Source: an uncultured Bacteroides sp. (lineage in GTDB: Bacteria; Bacteroidota; Bacteroidia; Bacteroidales; Bacteroidaceae). Taken from it: a stretch of 64,000 nt of DNA. Where the stretch lies: positions 1,850,001 to 1,914,000 of the forward strand of contig NZ_OY782495.1 in the NCBI RefSeq assembly GCF_963677715.1, in the 5' to 3' direction. The notes beneath the pieces were generated by a model that searched no databases, was not told where the DNA came from, and was given only the letters and a program-made list of their open reading frames with translations. Of this stretch, positions 63,563-64,000 are shown piece after piece (position 1 is the first letter of the stretch; every line of letters begins with the position of its first letter). A program made the position numbers and the translations under genes.

Positions 63563-63994
63563 ATGAACAATGATTTTGACTATATCTCCGTACCCTATGG
63601 CTATGCCCATTGCTTTAAGAACCAATGCCCAAAAGCAAGCAATTGCCTGCATCAATTTGCAGCCAGGTATACCACACCTGACATTCCTTTCATTACCATC
63701 ATAAACCCGGCCTGCATCCCAGCCGACGCATCCTCCTGTCCATACTTCCAGCCGTCCGAACGGATACGCGCGGCCTGGGGCATCTCACATCTGCTCGACA
63801 ATGTTCCCTACAAAGATGCTCGCAACCTGCGGAGCCAGATGTTAGAGCATTTCGGCAAGAACCTCTACTATCGCTTCTACCGCAAAGAACGTTGCATAAA
63901 GCCCGATGATCAAGCCTTTATCAGGCAACTGTTCCGCCAAAAAGGCATCACCGAAGAGCCTGTTTTCGACTCTTATACCTGGGAATACAACTAG
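63563..63994 (+). CDS. DUF6078-type cysteine-rich small protein
   Basis: A 143-residue cytoplasmic protein. The N-terminal CFKNQCPKASNCLHQ and later NPACIPADASSCPYF put five or six cysteines in the first 60 residues, spaced like a metal-binding cluster. The C-terminal helical half includes WGISHLLDNVPYKDARNLR and LYYRFYRKERCIKP. This matches Bacteroides proteins labelled DUF6078, of unknown role. The gene is complete, with TAG at 63992-63994. Confidence 0.7.
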   Translation: MNNDFDYISVPYGYAHCFKNQCPKASNCLHQFAARYTTPDIPFITIINPACIPADASSCPYFQPSERIRAAWGISHLLDNVPYKDARNLRSQMLEHFGKNLYYRFYRKERCIKPDDQAFIRQLFRQKGITEEPVFDSYTWEYN

Positions 63995-64000
63995 TAAATA

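Noticed and set aside
63395-63655. Minus-strand frame of 86 codons before and over the DUF6078 start
   Set aside because: It overlaps the conserved cysteine-rich N-terminus of the plus-strand gene and its own promoter region, and has no family pattern.
1-64000. CRISPR array, rRNA operon or prophage
   Set aside because: No regularly spaced direct repeats with unique spacers, no rRNA sequence and no phage structural or integrase genes were seen in the window.

Overview
The window looks like a chromosomal segment of a Bacteroides-type organism (Bacteroidales). The evidence is two SusC/SusD pairs, many -7 elements of the TAnnTTTG type, a SusR-like membrane regulator, a duplicated skp behind bamA, and several Bacteroidota-restricted families (DUF6242, DUF4922, DUF4369, DUF6078). 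All calls come from reading the sequence; no database search was run. Family names are from memory of conserved motifs.

Layout. 1-17.8 kb is mostly housekeeping: a MutS-family C-terminus, tRNA-Leu and tRNA-Gly, then argH, an SRPBCC protein, pyrE, recX and prmC on the minus strand. Divergent to these lie ribD, a DUF6242 lipoprotein, and an envelope block uppS-bamA-skp-skp-murI-DUF2007. A LolD-like ATPase and a CPA2 antiporter (minus) and asd follow.

17.8-45.7 kb is a long, nearly unidirectional locus that reads as a peptidoglycan (muropeptide) capture and salvage system. In order: a BadF-type amino-sugar kinase, SusC, SusD, a NamZ-like exo-N-acetylmuramidase (DUF1343/GH171), a sodium symporter, a zinc amidase interrupted by a golvesin-like domain, a metallophosphoesterase fused to a beta-propeller, a GT2 glycosyltransferase, a HIT/GalT-like DUF4922 protein, a SpoIID protein without signal peptide, an AmpG-like permease, a second NamZ-like enzyme, an FAD/Fe-S D-lactate dehydrogenase-type protein, then MurT-like, MurK-like and MurQ proteins and a serine hydrolase. 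The core agrees with known MurNAc salvage (Tannerella MurT-MurK-MurQ; Bacillus NamZ/AmiE/MurQ). What I do not recognise from described systems is the dedicated SusCD pair, the cytoplasmic GT2-DUF4922-SpoIID group and the phosphoesterase-propeller fusion. A malate dehydrogenase follows behind its own spacer.

46.9-59.5 kb is an alpha-glucoside locus on the minus strand: SusR-like regulator, GH37 trehalase, GH13, SusC, SusD, GH31. It has no SusE/F/G-like surface proteins. 59.5-63.0 kb is a decaying accessory patch: a transposase relic, a C39-peptidase transporter remnant with an ochre codon and a frameshift, an apparently intact TlpA-like thioredoxin protein, a DUF4369 gene with an ochre codon at the end of its signal peptide, and a small unknown ORF. 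A DUF6078 protein closes the window.
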